A stretch of DNA of 64,000 nucleotides from Tachypleus tridentatus (taxonomy: Eukaryota > Arthropoda > Merostomata > Xiphosura > Limulidae): positions 142,406,127 through 142,470,126 of the forward strand of contig NC_134833.1 in NCBI RefSeq assembly GCF_004210375.1. The letters run 5' to 3'. This document shows positions 1-12,230 of this stretch, piece by piece; position 1 is the stretch's first letter, and every line of letters starts with the position of its first letter. The notes under the pieces were generated by a model, which worked only from the letters and a program-made list of their open reading frames with translations, was not told where the DNA came from and did not search any database. The translations under genes were made by a program, and so were the position numbers.

Positions 1-3000
1 TGTAAGGTATGTAAAATGGTGCTTTATTGAAATATTCAACTACTTTATATACAATACAGTTTAGAAAATTACTTTTTTTACAGATCATTGTTGTAATCAT
101 TACTCTTCAAAATAAAGTTTTGAATAAATGTTTCAAATATATATTGATAAATTGTAAGTTACAATTTTGTGGAAAAAAAAAATTTGCATACTGCTTTTCA
201 CATTGTTTAAGTTATTAGTGACAAGAAACTGGCTACACAAGAAGGAGAAAATGTATCAAAACTTAGACTTGCAAGTGGTATGTAAAAAACATTTGTACAG
301 TTGAAATATAAGTGACAAAACTGAATTCTGCAGTTGGAAACTTCTTTAATCAAAGATGTAATTTACCAACAATTCTGTGACAAATGACTTCATGTTATAT
401 ATCTTAAAAGTTAACAATGCAAAGTACATTCTCTGTGAACCAGTGTCATCCCACAAGACAAGATCATATAATACATAATAAAGATCTCTTTGTACAATTA
501 TAAATCACCATGTAACAGTTTTAATTTGATGAAACCGAAATTTGCTATATAATGCTTGTTCATTTGTTTTGTTAAGATATGTTTTACAGATATCCACAAA
601 GAGTAGAAAATAGGCTGAGTTTTCAAACAGCTATACCAGCACTACGACATACATCTACACTTGTATTATGATTATCATTTGGGAAACAGGTTTACAATTT
701 ATACAATGTTAGTGCTTTTGGACTGTTATATGACATGTTTAAATTGGATTTGTATCTCAAAATAAAAATACATGTTTACAATAACTGAAAATTGTATTTA
801 GCTTATAGAGCAAGAAAGAGATCTTGTAAAAATGATATATAATAATCTTAACTTATCAGTAAAAATTCAGAATCTAGTATTGTAATATTCCAACATATTT
901 TGTAAACCTCAGATAATAGAGTGATGTTTAATACTGTAATTGTAGTACTGAAACAAACATGATTCTAAACTAGTTTAAAAATTACAGAAAATCACTTAAT
1001 AGTTTTATTGAAAATTTAATTGTAGTACTGAAACAAACATGATTCTAAACTAGTTTAAAAATTACAGAAAATCACTTAATATAGTTTTATTGAAAATTTA
1101 ATTGTAGTACTGAAACAAACATGATTCTAAACTAGTTTAAAAATTACAGAAAATCACTTAATAGTTTTATTGAAAGTTTGGCAGTGCACATCTGCTAAAC
1201 ATTCAAAATTAATACCAAGTAAACAGTACAAAAATAGTAATTTGTTTTTACATTGAATTATGTACTCTCCACTAGATAAGTAATGAAATACATTTAACTA
1301 CAGCTAACTAGTCTTAAAGTAACCCCAAAACAGATGTTTTGATCTGAAACTGGCTACTGTAAAGGGAGATATCTCAAACGACTAGCAGAATTTGCCCTGC
1401 ACAAGTAATTAGCCCATTTTTTTATATTCCTGAATTAATATAAAGTAACTGATAGCTCATACAATCTACCCCAACATCACTAACCCTTCTACAAAAGGAT
1501 TCTCTTTTGTGCAAGAGACTGCATCACATTAAAAATTTAAACACATTTAACCCTTTTGTGATGGGCTTTGTATAAAATAAACAAGCTTATATACATATTT
1601 GCATACATTAAAGTATTCAAATTCATTTCTGATGCATTATATATACCTTCAAAAAATTTAAGAGGCTTTTAGTATACAGGTCTTTTATACACAAAAATAA
1701 GAATTTAAGTATTTTCATTAACGATTTGTGAAAAAGTTTTATTACAAACTGGAGTACACTACAAAGTGGTTTGTTATTTTTAAAAACAATTTTCCATAAA
1801 ATTCTCATGTATTATTGTGTAATCTCTAAACTCTCCTGAATACATTTCAAACTTTTTAACAGACAATATTATTTTTTCCACCCTACCTTTCTACAGAATC
1901 CAATTTAAATTACCTTTGTAACAACCATAAAAAAAAGGGAAATATAAATTACTCTAGTTTTAAAACTACAAATCTTTAGTCTAAAATGCTTAAAATTTCT
2001 TAACAATTAAAATTGTTAAATTTTGTGGAAAATATAAGTGTTTAAAGTTTTTACATATACACGCACATTTTGAAACAACCAAAATTAAATTACTTTCAAT
2101 ACAACAGAATTCCAATAATATATCTAGCTTAGTAACTATGCTGTATTTGATGCTAAAAAATTAAATATAAAATTGGGCCCATCAAGGACTTGGATATGTC
2201 ATTTGAAATACACTAAAAAAAGAACATTTCCACAAATACCTTGCAAAAGTTTAGCAAATATGAGGGACATTCCAAAGTTTTGATTGGTTGGAAACATTGT
2301 AGACAGAAGTAGGTGTACATAAGCATTTTTAAAAATAGAAAGGCGTGCAAGGCCGTTGTGAATCAGCACATTTAGCAGTATCAATAAATTGGATAGAGGT
2401 TTATATTTTAGATTCTAGCTTGTCAATATCAGTAATTTCAGTTCATAATTCATAAGAAACTATAGACCTTGTATTTAGACAAAGATATAATCCAAGTTAA
2501 TGTTGCATTCATAACCACATAAAAATTACTATTTAGACTTTTGGCTATGACAACCTCTACACTATCCTCAGTGGCAATTCTGTGGAGGTGCATATCTGGA
2601 CATTGAGATGCTTAGATAATCTTTTGATGCAACTTCTCAGAATGAACACACCTGTAACAAGTCATAAAATTTAACCCCTGAAATTAGCTAAGCTTAAATC
2701 AAACAGCTTTCAGGTCTTATAGACTTTATGTAGACCTTACATACTTATAACTGTCAGCAGGATATTCTACAGTACAATTAACAAATTTTTAAGTTAGCAC
2801 CAAGTTGGTGTCACAGTACATGAAACTGATTATAATATTGACTGCTTGATCAAGTTGTATTTATGTTTTGTTATACTTTAGTTAAAATTTCAAAATACAT
2901 AAGAGGTTAAACATTTAAAAAATATACATCATATGTTGCATCTGTTCAAGTCTCAAAATATGTTCCAAAATTAAAATTGTGCTAAAGGGTTGTATTTAAA

Positions 3001-4041
3001 AGAAACATGCCTCAAGAATGAGTGGTAAAGGGTAACAAAATACGAAATATTAAAAAGATAATCCAAAACTAATAAAAACATCAAGATACTCTACAGAAAA
3101 AAAGCCCTCAATTCTAAGCATTAAATGTTAATAAGAGCTAAAGAGAGTGATACAGTAAAGAAAATGGGAAACAAAAATACACCTTTACATTAAAAAGTTG
3201 ACACCCTTCAGGAGGTTCTAGAAGTTACACAAATGAAATATGAAAACGGAACTATTTTTATACTTAATGTAAACCACTTTGTAATAATTTGTAAGGAACA
3301 AAAACCTTACTAAAAACATTTAAACCATAAGATCATTCTTCATGTACAAGATAATTCTGACCTGTAATAAAATCTTACCAGTTTTTGAGATATTAATAAA
3401 TCAGTTATACTCACAAAATTTGTGACTATTCTTGCAAATTTAACAAGCCCACAGCAAAAGGGTTAACTCAAAATTCTATAAACTGGAGTACCAAAAGAAT
3501 AGTAATTACTGTTGTTCTAGTTCTATTAGAGTTGTGCACTACTCAGAGAAGCCAAGAAGTAAATTACCCAATGTTCTTGAAAGTTTCCCTTTAACATTAA
3601 TTTCACCTAACATTTAGCAAATTCAAGTGCATGACCTACATAACTAATCTTTTATAATGCTACGATACCTTTAAAACAGTGCCATGTAGAGAATTAGGTT
3701 TTTAATTTTAAGAATATTTATTCAAATCTAGACCTCTCATTTATAAAGCCCTAAAACTAAATTTAAGTCCTAAGAACCCAAGAGTACTTTTAAACTTTTT
3801 AGCAATGTGACCCAAAATATCAAATTTGTAAGCATTTTGAAAGGAATAAGTTTCAAGATTGACTTTTCCTGTCCTTGTTATAGATGGGGTGCACAAGATA
3901 ATCTAGCCTAATTATATCTTATAATAAGTTAGAGTAGTTATCTGAAATGATAAAATTAATGTAAATTAAAAAATTTTATTTACACATTTGATACTGTGAA
4001 ATTATAAACCACAACAATAGCATTCTGAAAAATTAACTCAC
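1..4041. other. HNRNPL intron 6 (non-coding stretch)
   Basis: This is AT-rich DNA downstream of the last recognisable HNRNPL exon, whose donor at 4041 opens an intron. I looked on the minus strand for RRM3, RRM4 or the proline/glycine linker of hnRNP L and found nothing convincing. The remaining exons are therefore inferred to lie left of the window. The only structure seen is the 80-bp tandem repeat at 938-1178. No known transposon was recognised. Confidence 0.5.
938..1178. repeat. Three-copy tandem repeat, unit about 80 bp
   Basis: Three nearly identical head-to-tail copies start at 938, 1018 and 1100, each opening with AATTGTAGTACTG. The first unit is 80 bp; the second is 82 bp because of one extra AT near its end; the third decays after about 1176. 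The near identity implies a recent local triplication inside intronic DNA. No coding content. Confidence 0.93.
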
Positions 4042-4105
4042 CAAGGGTAGGATTTGTGTAGTCCCAGCTTTCATTGTCATTTTTGAAAACATTTAGTCTT
4101 TTTGG
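4042..4105 (-). CDS. HNRNPL: HNRNPL exon 6 (after RRM2)
   Basis: Encodes PKRLNVFKNDNESWDYTNPT and then LG. This is the stretch that follows RRM2 in hnRNP L. The acceptor AG is at 4106-4107 and the donor GTGAGT lies just below 4042. It ends in phase 1, so a further exon is required to the left. Confidence 0.88.
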
Positions 4106-7100
4106 CTAAAAAATTAACAGTATAATTAGTATTGCTGTACATTACACATCATCCATTCCTAACCAGAAACAAAACATTCAAAATTCATGAACTTCCAATA
4201 AATCAACAAAACAAAAATTACTCACTACTACATCAACAGGTCATTTACAGAACTTCACAACAAGTTAAAAAAATAAAAACCACATAAGATCACACAACTG
4301 CCCCTACCTTGGCATACTCAATTTTCAATGTGCAGCATCCTGAATAAATATCAGCTCCATTCAATGACTGCTTTGCTCGTTTTGCAGATTCTACACTGTC
4401 AAATGTGATGAACAAGTTAAGGTTCCAAACAAAATGAAGGCCACAATATAAAGTTATTCACAGATTAGACTGAATGAACATTTAATTTAAAGAAATCAGT
4501 AAAAAGGATATTCAACCATAGCCTGTACTCCATTCTTCTTGAAAATAACAATTCTTTGTACTTTCCCACTGGGACTACTGATGGTGTGAATAACATCCTG
4601 AAATAACAAAACCAGAATGAATGAAAATTTAAAAATGTGGCCAACTCTTATTGTGGCAAACTTCTTAAACGTGAAAAACAAAGTATCTGATGAATAAAGC
4701 AACAATTAACCCTTTAAACCTGGGTGTGGCTCTCTTACATGTCATAATATTTAAATTCACGATTATAAAAAATTAAACTATCATCAATAACATTGGCATT
4801 AGTGAAGTTAATTCAAATTTTAATATCTGGCTTTTAAAAAATTGTACAATTTCAACACAATAACAACTAACACTACCAAAACAGGTCCTCATAGGGTCAC
4901 GAGTCAAAGCCCATGTCATTACATATGTAGACTCATTTAAAATGTAATTGAACTATGTTATGAATGTATGTCAATACATTTGGTATTCAACTTAGATAAT
5001 TCAAATTATATTATACATTAGTTAATTTAAAAAGTATATATTAAAAAAACACCTAAACATCAATTTTTGTATCTGCTGCATGTAACTAAGAGCACAGAGG
5101 AAATTCTGAAAACATGGACGTTCTATCCAAGAACTTTGTAGAATGGACAGCAACTAGCTGTTGTCGAGACAATTGTAGAGGATGTTTCGAACAGACAAGT
5201 GAACACAGTTTTGTGGCAGTTTTTTTTTTTTAACATGTTTGTTTTGTTTCATGTGCCAAGTCATAGGGAATGTACAATCCAGAATGGGCTTTTTTTTTTT
5301 AAATAATTTCCATTTTGAATTGTGTATTGGTTTTTGCAGTTTTGAGGTTGAAAAATACTATAGTTTTCTCATGTTCATAGGTGAAATTAATGTCAAGGTG
5401 TATGAAGTAATGTGGTTGAAACAAAATTGTGTGCGTTCTGTAGATATGAATTCAGTAAATGTATTGTCAACATATTTGTACCAGCATAATGGTGGGTGTA
5501 GAATAGTCATTTTCTACTTGTTGCTTTGCTGGTCATACATCATAAAAAGCAGCACAAGCAAAGATTATGGTGCAGGCTAAAGTAGATTAACTGAACAGGA
5601 ATCAACTAAAGTTTGTAGACAAATATAACAAAGAAATGAGTAAAACACTACAAATAAATTTGTGAAAAGGCACATTACATATACAATTCAATATATTACA
5701 TATACGATTCAATATATTTTAAGATGATTCAACAAATGAAAAAATACATTTTAATTTCATAAGTTTAAACATTTCACTGGATTATACTGATAGTGATATG
5801 GTAGAGAAAATGGAAAATTAAACCCTTATTTTAAAAACATTTAAATTCGTTTAGGGGATTCTATGGATTTTGCAAGTGAAAACTCTTAAGAATTAAAATT
5901 CCTGTACATGAAATCACCTTGCAGACAAGCTATTGTGTCCAACTGCAAATAACTACATTAATGACATTAATTAGAAGTATTTCTGAAACTAGATACTTTT
6001 GGGAAAGTTCAAATTTCATCCACTAGTTTAATATTTGAAGAAAATAAGTCCTTTTGCAATTGACAAATAAATGTTATAAAAGTACTGTACAGGATTTGAT
6101 TAGTTACATTTTGAAAAGTTAGCTGATGCACACATTGTTTTATGACCTACTTTAGTTATGATATAGGGTGTATCTCAAAAGTAATCCTATTCTAACAGAT
6201 GTTGAAATAAATTTAGCTAAATAAATTAATACAAAAAAAGAATGTGTGCATATTTAACCTTTATCTCTTTCACCAATACTTACAGGTCTCAGGTCACTGG
6301 AAATATGTTACTCACTTTACAAATTTACTTTGAAACAGAAGTTTTATTTAATAAAGTAGCCACACACATAAAAGCAAAAAACTAAAAATTCATAGAAAAC
6401 ACAAATCAATTTTTCAGATGTAAATAGACACTTACCACAGTGATGGGATATGCAGGATTAAGAATGGTCATCAGCAAAATGTGGTTTGCCCGGTCTTCAT
6501 CTTGTCTGGGAGAAAAAAACAACTAAGAAATACTTGTCACAAATGATTAGACACTAACTTGTACACAGTTCATATTTTAGAATGATGTACACGTAGCAAA
6601 AAGGCAACGTGCTTCAGCAAACACCAAAACTGAACAATAATTTCACTTGTAAGATGTGTAAAATGGAAAGTGAGAATTAGCACCTTTAACTTAACTGGAC
6701 TTTAATATAAAAAAAACAACAAAAAACGTGGCTTACCCTCGTCCTCCACCCCTATTTGGAGCATACCCATAACCATATCCCTGAAAATACACAAAATTTA
6801 ATTACAGGATGTCACACCACAAAATAACTTCTAGTGGGCTTTTCAATAATGATCTCCATACTTATAATCACTGTCATATAGCTGCAACCATTATGCAGAG
6901 TAAACTTGCATATTGTGTGTAATGAGCATTTATAAAAAAAAAATTTACACAGCTAAATATTTATTAAACATAAACAAAAAATAGTTTAAAAAATCATGAC
7001 ACCCAGTTAAATTACACAAACCTTTCCAATTATTTTCATCCATAACACCCATGCGATAAACAATTTTTTTGCACCCTATTTATAGGACAGGGAAGGAGTT

Positions 7101-10100
7101 AAGCAATGAAATATAATACACCAATACATGTTAATCTACTATTTGAGTTGTAGTTTTCATTTGCATTAATAAAAATATTAAAATGCTTAATTTTGTATTA
7201 TTGCAATACTGACTATCATAATACCTTGGGAAATGCTGGTTTACATTAGAGCTATGAGGCTAAGTAATTCTTGTATTGAAAAGCATACTTGCTTTTACTA
7301 ATTACAAAACACGAAAAAATGAAAAAGCTTAACATTTCACTTGACACACCTAGAGCTTAAGGAATTCACACTATAGCAGAAATAATCTAAGCTATATTAA
7401 CCATATTAAAAACATTAAGATCACTAAGGGTCAATTCAGAGTTGTTGCACTGAACCTCTCACCCAGGAATTCCTCATAACATTACTAAGTAACAAATTAC
7501 AGAATTTGTGATCCATCCCTATAAATGTTACAAATAAGATTGCAGACTTATCAAAATATGAAACAAAAGCTGAAACTTGATATTCCATACAAATTTGAAA
7601 TTTGTTTTTACCCAAAATGTTTTAAACAATGAACTTTTGAAACTGACACCAAGAACTGTACAATTAAACTATTCAACATTGTGATAAAACACTGAGCTGA
7701 AACTAAGTTTAAGTACTTGTCAACAGAACTCCCTTTTTATTCATAACATGGAAACTCAAAAACTTGTTTTTAGTGCATCACAAGACTTATTAGGTGCTGT
7801 TTTAAATAGTGCAAATTACCAATTTATTATTTGTGAATAATTCACTAACTTTTGATTGTATGAATATTACTCATTTTTATACAACAGTATTTTAGGTAAT
7901 GCAAGATACTGGTGAATCTTGAGTAACAATCTGAAACTCAAAGGTTGATTTGCAAGAATATTCTTTATGATTATGGTTGCATTTATTTATTATTTCCTTC
8001 TTTGTTTAGTTTATTTACAAATTTCAGCACATCTGTGAAATGGCAATTTTTTCTTTTTTATAATTATGGTTTGGTTCTGTTTATTTTATGAATAAATTTT
8101 TAGTTGTATTAAAATGCTACTTTACATAATTTGTATTTTGAGTAAATATTTATACACATCAATTTGTGTATGATGAAACTGACACCAGCTTCCCTAGCAA
8201 TAACTATAGATAGAATTAATGTAACAGAAGAGTACTGTCATTTTATGACTATATGAGGTTGTAACCTACTCCAAATAAAATCAGGAGAGCCAAGACAGTT
8301 ATTTGTCATACAGGTTTGTTTTTTTTAAAATCAGGCATTTTTTCTGGTTTCTAGTTCTTATTCCCAATCTCATTATTGATTTATTAATATTTACCATAAA
8401 TTTTGTTTATTAACTATTGTGAAGACCTGGTCAGGCACTTGTTTATTAACTATGTTCTGCTAAGAATTGTTGAACCCAACTGTAGTGGTACTGTAAATTT
8501 ACTGATTTTAAGAAATAGGTCATAGCCTGATGTTTAAGTGGATACTGCATGATGGTATCATATACAATTGTTACACTTTTTAAATATCATTACAGTTAAT
8601 AAATTCACTAAGATGCATTTCAAAACATCTCATGGTAATTTCATGCAATGTTGAAATGCCTGTCAACATTCACAAAATTAATTTTTATTAATAAAAATAA
8701 AGTTCAAAGCAAAAGGGCTATATAAAACTATTTTGACCAACAAACACATTAACTCTACTTGTAGCAATATGGCTGGTAAGTTAAAGTTGTGTGAAGGCAC
8801 AACGGAAACTCAGTAAAGGCACACCACAGTTTGATGAGTGGCCTACATAACCTGCAGGACTCACTAGCTATTATACTAACACAAGAGTGACAGTAACACT
8901 TTCATTCTGTACCTTGAGCTTTGGTTACCCAAAGTACCACATTTTAAGTAGATATGCTACACTGGGATCTTATTTCACATACCAAATGTCAAAATCTATC
9001 AAACCTCCAATCTTCATTTAATTTTCTCTTTGTGCCAAAAGTATGGAAGTTATTTCATAAACATTTTGGACTTTTTTTTTTTAAATTTCATACTCAGATC
9101 TTTATGACCTATATTAGGTATCAAATGTGGTCTAACTACAAATCATGTGCAAAGATAATTCAACTCAAACCACACAAATTTGATCAATATTTTTTATGCA
9201 CATCTGTGCAAAAATGTTGTTTGAACCGACAGACTAGGACTATTTCCAGGAATTCGGGTTAAAGACAACCAATATAGAGCAGCAAAAGAAAAAGAGTGGA
9301 AGAGCATGCAGATACATAAATTCTGGTTAGGACAAGCCAACAAGATAAGCAGGTTTCAGCTCATGTTTTCAAAGTAATCATTGGTGGGAGGCTATTATTC
9401 AATATTTGTTGGCAACTTAAACATTTGCCAAATTTTATGAAATTCTAATGTGATGGCATTCGGCACCACGTGATATTAGGATAAGCAATTGCAATAAATA
9501 TTAATGCTTGATACTGCTGTACTTGATACACGCAGGTGATAAGATCCCATGGCATTATACAGAAGAAAAACTACCACCATACGCATCTCAGAATTGCTGG
9601 TATGGGTATTAACACTTACTGATAAGGAGAGAACAACGTTTCGACCTTCCTAAGTGACCTTCAGGTTAAGAAGGTTGAAATGTTCTATCCTTATCAACAA
9701 AGGTGGTTAATACCCATAACCAGCCATTCTGAGATCCATTTTTATTTCAAGTGGGTTTCTCATCATCAAGAATTATCACCATATATAACTTATGACTGGT
9801 TCTGTGTAGGTCCATTCCAAATAATAGGATTGCAATTCTAAAGCTAAAGTAGGTTACTACCAAGTGTTACTTTAATTGCTGTGATTCATTGGTGTGTATT
9901 GACAAAAGTGGGCTTGACTCCTGTCCCCACTAGCATCCAGCCGTGCATTGACAACCAAACAGAATGGCCTACCTCAATATTCTGACATGAGCAGTTACCT
10001 TGTGTTAATAGTCTGAATCCAATATACAATATAAAATGAGCTGAACATACTCAGCCTTTGGTTCCCACAGTGTTCCTCTTGCTCCCCATGCTCTTCATTT

Positions 10101-11743
10101 GGTAACTTTTGGCCACAACACTTTACAGTTGCTTGTTAGAGAAATATACCAAAAAGTAAACTACCAGGTTTAATTTTAAAACAATTATCAACAAACTGAT
10201 TTAAGACAATTTTAGGTAGAGAATAAAATCTAAGTTTGCTTTATATGTTAATGCAAGCAGGAGGACTGGTTATAAATTAGATGTCAAGTATTTCACTTTT
10301 TATTGGTGCAACTGAATACACAACTCATAAACATATTTTTAAATTTGGAATAAGAAAGGTTTGTCACGAATGCAAATTTAGACAGCAGGATAGTGTAGAA
10401 AATAGCATTTACCAATTTCCTTGGCTGCTATGCAAACAGTGCATTGTGTGAAGGCCACGTTCTTAAGATTTCAGACCTTGAGAAATTGGAAAAGTTATTT
10501 CCTATAATTTCTTTATCACAGGAAGACATCCAGCCTTTAAAAGCCACTACCCTTGCAACCAAATATCAACATTAGCTTTCACTTCTAGATATCTCGAAAT
10601 TGAAATCAACATCAAAAATTAATCCATGCCTAACCTGATATGTTTCTTCACTGGTGTTTAAGACAAAAATATTTAAAGGATGATAATTGTCATGATGTAC
10701 AAAAAATCTTGGATACTTACATCTACTTAAGATGTTCTTAGACAAGTTAATTAAACAGGTTATACTGTAAATTAAATCAGTTTAAAATTTTTTTAAATAA
10801 AAACGTTAGTTTTAATTAAACACTCAAAAACGTTAATTTAGAACGAAACACAGGCACAAATTAAAAGGGAAAAAAACATTGTTTTGTTGGTTACAAAGAA
10901 TTCTTATGGAGTACAAATTTTGTCAAATGAATAACAATTTTTGTGTAATAAAACATTCAGTTACTATTGTTATGAATTCTACTAATTTTAGTTAGTTTTA
11001 TTCTGATGTAAAAAAAACTCAAATTCACTACCTTAACCTTTAGCAGAAAGTCAACAAGGAAACGACAAAGGACTGAAAAATCCTTTTACATCAGGCTACG
11101 CTTCGTATTAAGAGAGAAGAATTCAGATAATTAACTTTGTTAATATTTTAATACGTATACTAATATACTTATTTTACACATACATGAACAGTTTTCTGTT
11201 TTACAAGCAAAAATGTTACATCGGAGAGTTTTAGCGTAGCTTACGCCATGTTGAATACGAACTCCTATTACATTTTTCATCAATTTATTATATGTACCAA
11301 TACTACCATAATTCCATCATGCTTTGTTAAACTTACATGTTCTATTTATCAAATTTTATTAATTAGAAACATCCTTTGGATGTTTCTACAAAAGAAGTGA
11401 ATTATATAGAAAACTATACTACCTGCACTTCCATAACAGCTAACACAAAATATCGCGGCTACTCTTAACGTTAGCACTTACTTAGGTTCTTATTCAACTT
11501 GTATCTCGTTGGCCAACCGTAACACGCTAACTTTTGACTTCAATTACACATTACTCTCCAAGATATTCACTCTAACGATAAAGTGCAACTTTACTTATCC
11601 TTAAAAAACGTATCCATTGAAAAATTACAAATCGAAGCAATGAATCACAACATACTAAAATATAAATGCAATATATTAACAAAAATTACCCGTGCATCAG
11701 GCTCTGTTTTTATTCTTTTCGCTGGGTGTCCGTTATACGCCAT
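4042..11743 (-). CDS. HNRNPL: Heterogeneous nuclear ribonucleoprotein L (smooth orthologue), 5' part of gene
   Basis: hnRNP L is a nuclear RNA-binding protein that controls alternative splicing by binding CA-rich RNA. Six exons join in frame: 11690-11743, 6737-6780, 6436-6505, 4512-4597, 4308-4404 and 4042-4105 (415 nt, 138 codons plus 1 nt). The product starts MAYNGHPAKRIKTEPDAR, continues with a Gly/Tyr-rich stretch, then has one complete RRM. RNP2-like NHILLMTILNPAYPITV and RNP1-like VQRIVIFKKNGVQAMVEF match the second RRM of the family. It then runs through SLNGADIYSGCCTLKIEYAK and ends at SWDYTNPTLG. Four junctions are GT-AG; the intron at 4405-4511 is AT-AC. No RRM1 exon was found between exons 1 and 3, and RRM3-4 are absent from the window. 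Nuclear location is inferred from the family and from the KRIK basic patch. Confidence 0.9.
4308..4404 (-). CDS. HNRNPL: HNRNPL exon 5 (RRM2 C-terminal half)
   Basis: Encodes FDSVESAKRAKQSLNGADIY followed by SGCCTLKIEYAK, the helix 2 to strand 4 part of RRM2. The donor is GTAGGG. The reading frame works only if the upstream acceptor is the AC dinucleotide at 4405-4406 and not an AG. Confidence 0.92.
4405..4511 (-). other. AT-AC U12-type (minor-class) intron
   Basis: This 107-nt intron begins ATATCCTTTT, the U12-type 5' splice consensus. It contains CCTTAACT at 4415-4422, which matches the U12 branch-point element, with the likely branch A 12 nt from the end. It ends CATCAC. Splicing GTTGA to ATTTGAC restores the conserved hnRNP L residues MVEFDS. 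No AG near the exon 5 border gives that frame. Without splicing, the exon 4 frame reads through three more codons to a stop. Removal by the minor spliceosome is established knowledge for introns of this type. Confidence 0.93.
4512..4597 (-). CDS. HNRNPL: HNRNPL exon 4 (RRM2 central strand with RNP1)
   Basis: Encodes DVIHTISSPSGKVQRIVIFK and then KNGVQAMV, ending in phase 2 at the AT-AC donor. It is strongly similar to the family's RRM2 core. The acceptor AG lies at 4598-4599. Confidence 0.93.
4598..6435. other. HNRNPL intron 3
   Basis: This is a 1.84-kb GT-AG intron with no recognised repeat. It contains short poly-T runs near 5221 and 5290. A 113-codon plus-strand open frame at 5239-5580 resembles no family I know and lies antisense inside the intron, so it is treated as chance. 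Confidence 0.75.
6436..6505 (-). CDS. HNRNPL: HNRNPL exon 3 (RRM2 first strand)
   Basis: Encodes QDEDRANHILLMTILNPAYP followed by ITV, the beta-1 (RNP2-like) entry into RRM2. The acceptor follows a C/T-rich tract at about 6506-6520. The donor GTAAG gives a phase 0 exit. Confidence 0.92.
6737..6780 (-). CDS. HNRNPL: HNRNPL exon 2 (Gly/Tyr/Arg-rich microexon)
   Basis: This 44-nt exon encodes GYGYGYAPNRGGGRG, an RGG-like low-complexity linker. It is bounded by TTTTCAG and GTAAG and is in frame with both neighbours. The segment occupies the place where RRM1 would be expected. Confidence 0.85.
6781..11689. other. HNRNPL intron 1
   Basis: This is a 4.9-kb intron. I looked for an RRM1 exon (VVHVRGL-like or QALVEF-like coding) on the minus strand and saw none. 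It contains a palindromic repeat at 9586-9745. A 102-codon plus-strand open frame at 8954-9262 has no recognisable family and shows no splice or start context, so it is not called a gene. Confidence 0.7.
9586..9745. repeat. Foldback repeat, short copy
   Basis: An imperfect inverted repeat. The left arm reads TCAGAATTGCTGG then TATGGGTATTAACAC. The right arm is its reverse complement, ending near 9742. The inner parts of both arms carry the GAAGGTCGAAACG-type motif. It is the same family as the larger palindrome at 55644-55938, and both are followed by TTTATTTCAAGTGGGTTTCT. No open frame. Origin unknown. Confidence 0.8.
11690..11743 (-). CDS. HNRNPL: HNRNPL exon 1 coding part (start codon)
   Basis: Encodes MAYNGHPAKRIKTEPDAR and ends in phase 0 at the donor GTAATT. 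The start is chosen because KRIKTE matches the KRLKT motif near the hnRNP L N-terminus and the frame joins exon 2 cleanly. Confidence 0.87.
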
Positions 11744-12041
11744 CACGCTTTCACTAATACAATCTTCCCTTTGATGAACGCTAATATGGCGACTACCGCC
11801 GCTGTCTTTTCTCGTAAAATAATACGCAAAGGCTTATGGGATAGTCTTTGTCTTTAAAGCTGCGCGCCAAGCATATAAGGAAAGAATAAGCACTATTTAT
11901 TAAAAGTAAATAAAAATATATGTAAATAATAAAATAGTTTAGAAATACGCAAATTAAAATTACAAAACCATTTCTTTTCATTTTTACACTTACAGAAATA
12001 TTTTTTACAATTTGTTACAATCACAAAAAATGCACAATTAT

Positions 12042-12052
12042 ACGCATGCGCA
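12042..12052. promoter_or_regulatory. NRF-1-like palindrome ACGCATGCGCA
   Basis: This matches the GCGCATGCGC type of element recognised by NRF-1 (ewg in flies), which is typical of housekeeping promoters. It lies about 300 bp upstream of the HNRNPL start codon. The match is visible; function is inferred. Confidence 0.5.
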
Positions 12053-12222
12053 AAAATACGCTTTACAAAATTACCACCCTATTTTTAAATACTCTTGTTT
12101 TTTATTTACGTCTGAGAAAACGCTCATTTTATTACAAATATGTTATAGAGAAGCGATAAATTGTTCACCAGTTTAACTGTGAAAAAAACAACTATTTTGC
12201 AGGAATCATTTATCGATTATCA

Positions 12223-12230
12223 TATCGATA
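12223..12230. promoter_or_regulatory. DRE-like element TATCGATA
   Basis: This is a perfect TATCGATA, the DREF-binding element known from fly core promoters, with a second near copy (TTATCGATTA) about 10 bp away. It lies 480 bp upstream of the HNRNPL start codon. Function in this organism is inference. Confidence 0.35.

Noticed and set aside
2520-2650. Minus-strand stretch that might be a further HNRNPL exon
   Set aside because: The only open frame shows no similarity to RRM3 or the linker and lacks good splice sites in phase.
5239-5580. 113-codon plus-strand frame
   Set aside because: Lies in HNRNPL intron 3, antisense, with no motif or family resemblance.
8954-9262. 102-codon plus-strand open frame inside HNRNPL intron 1
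   Set aside because: Antisense in an intron, no recognisable family, composition of AT-rich random sequence.
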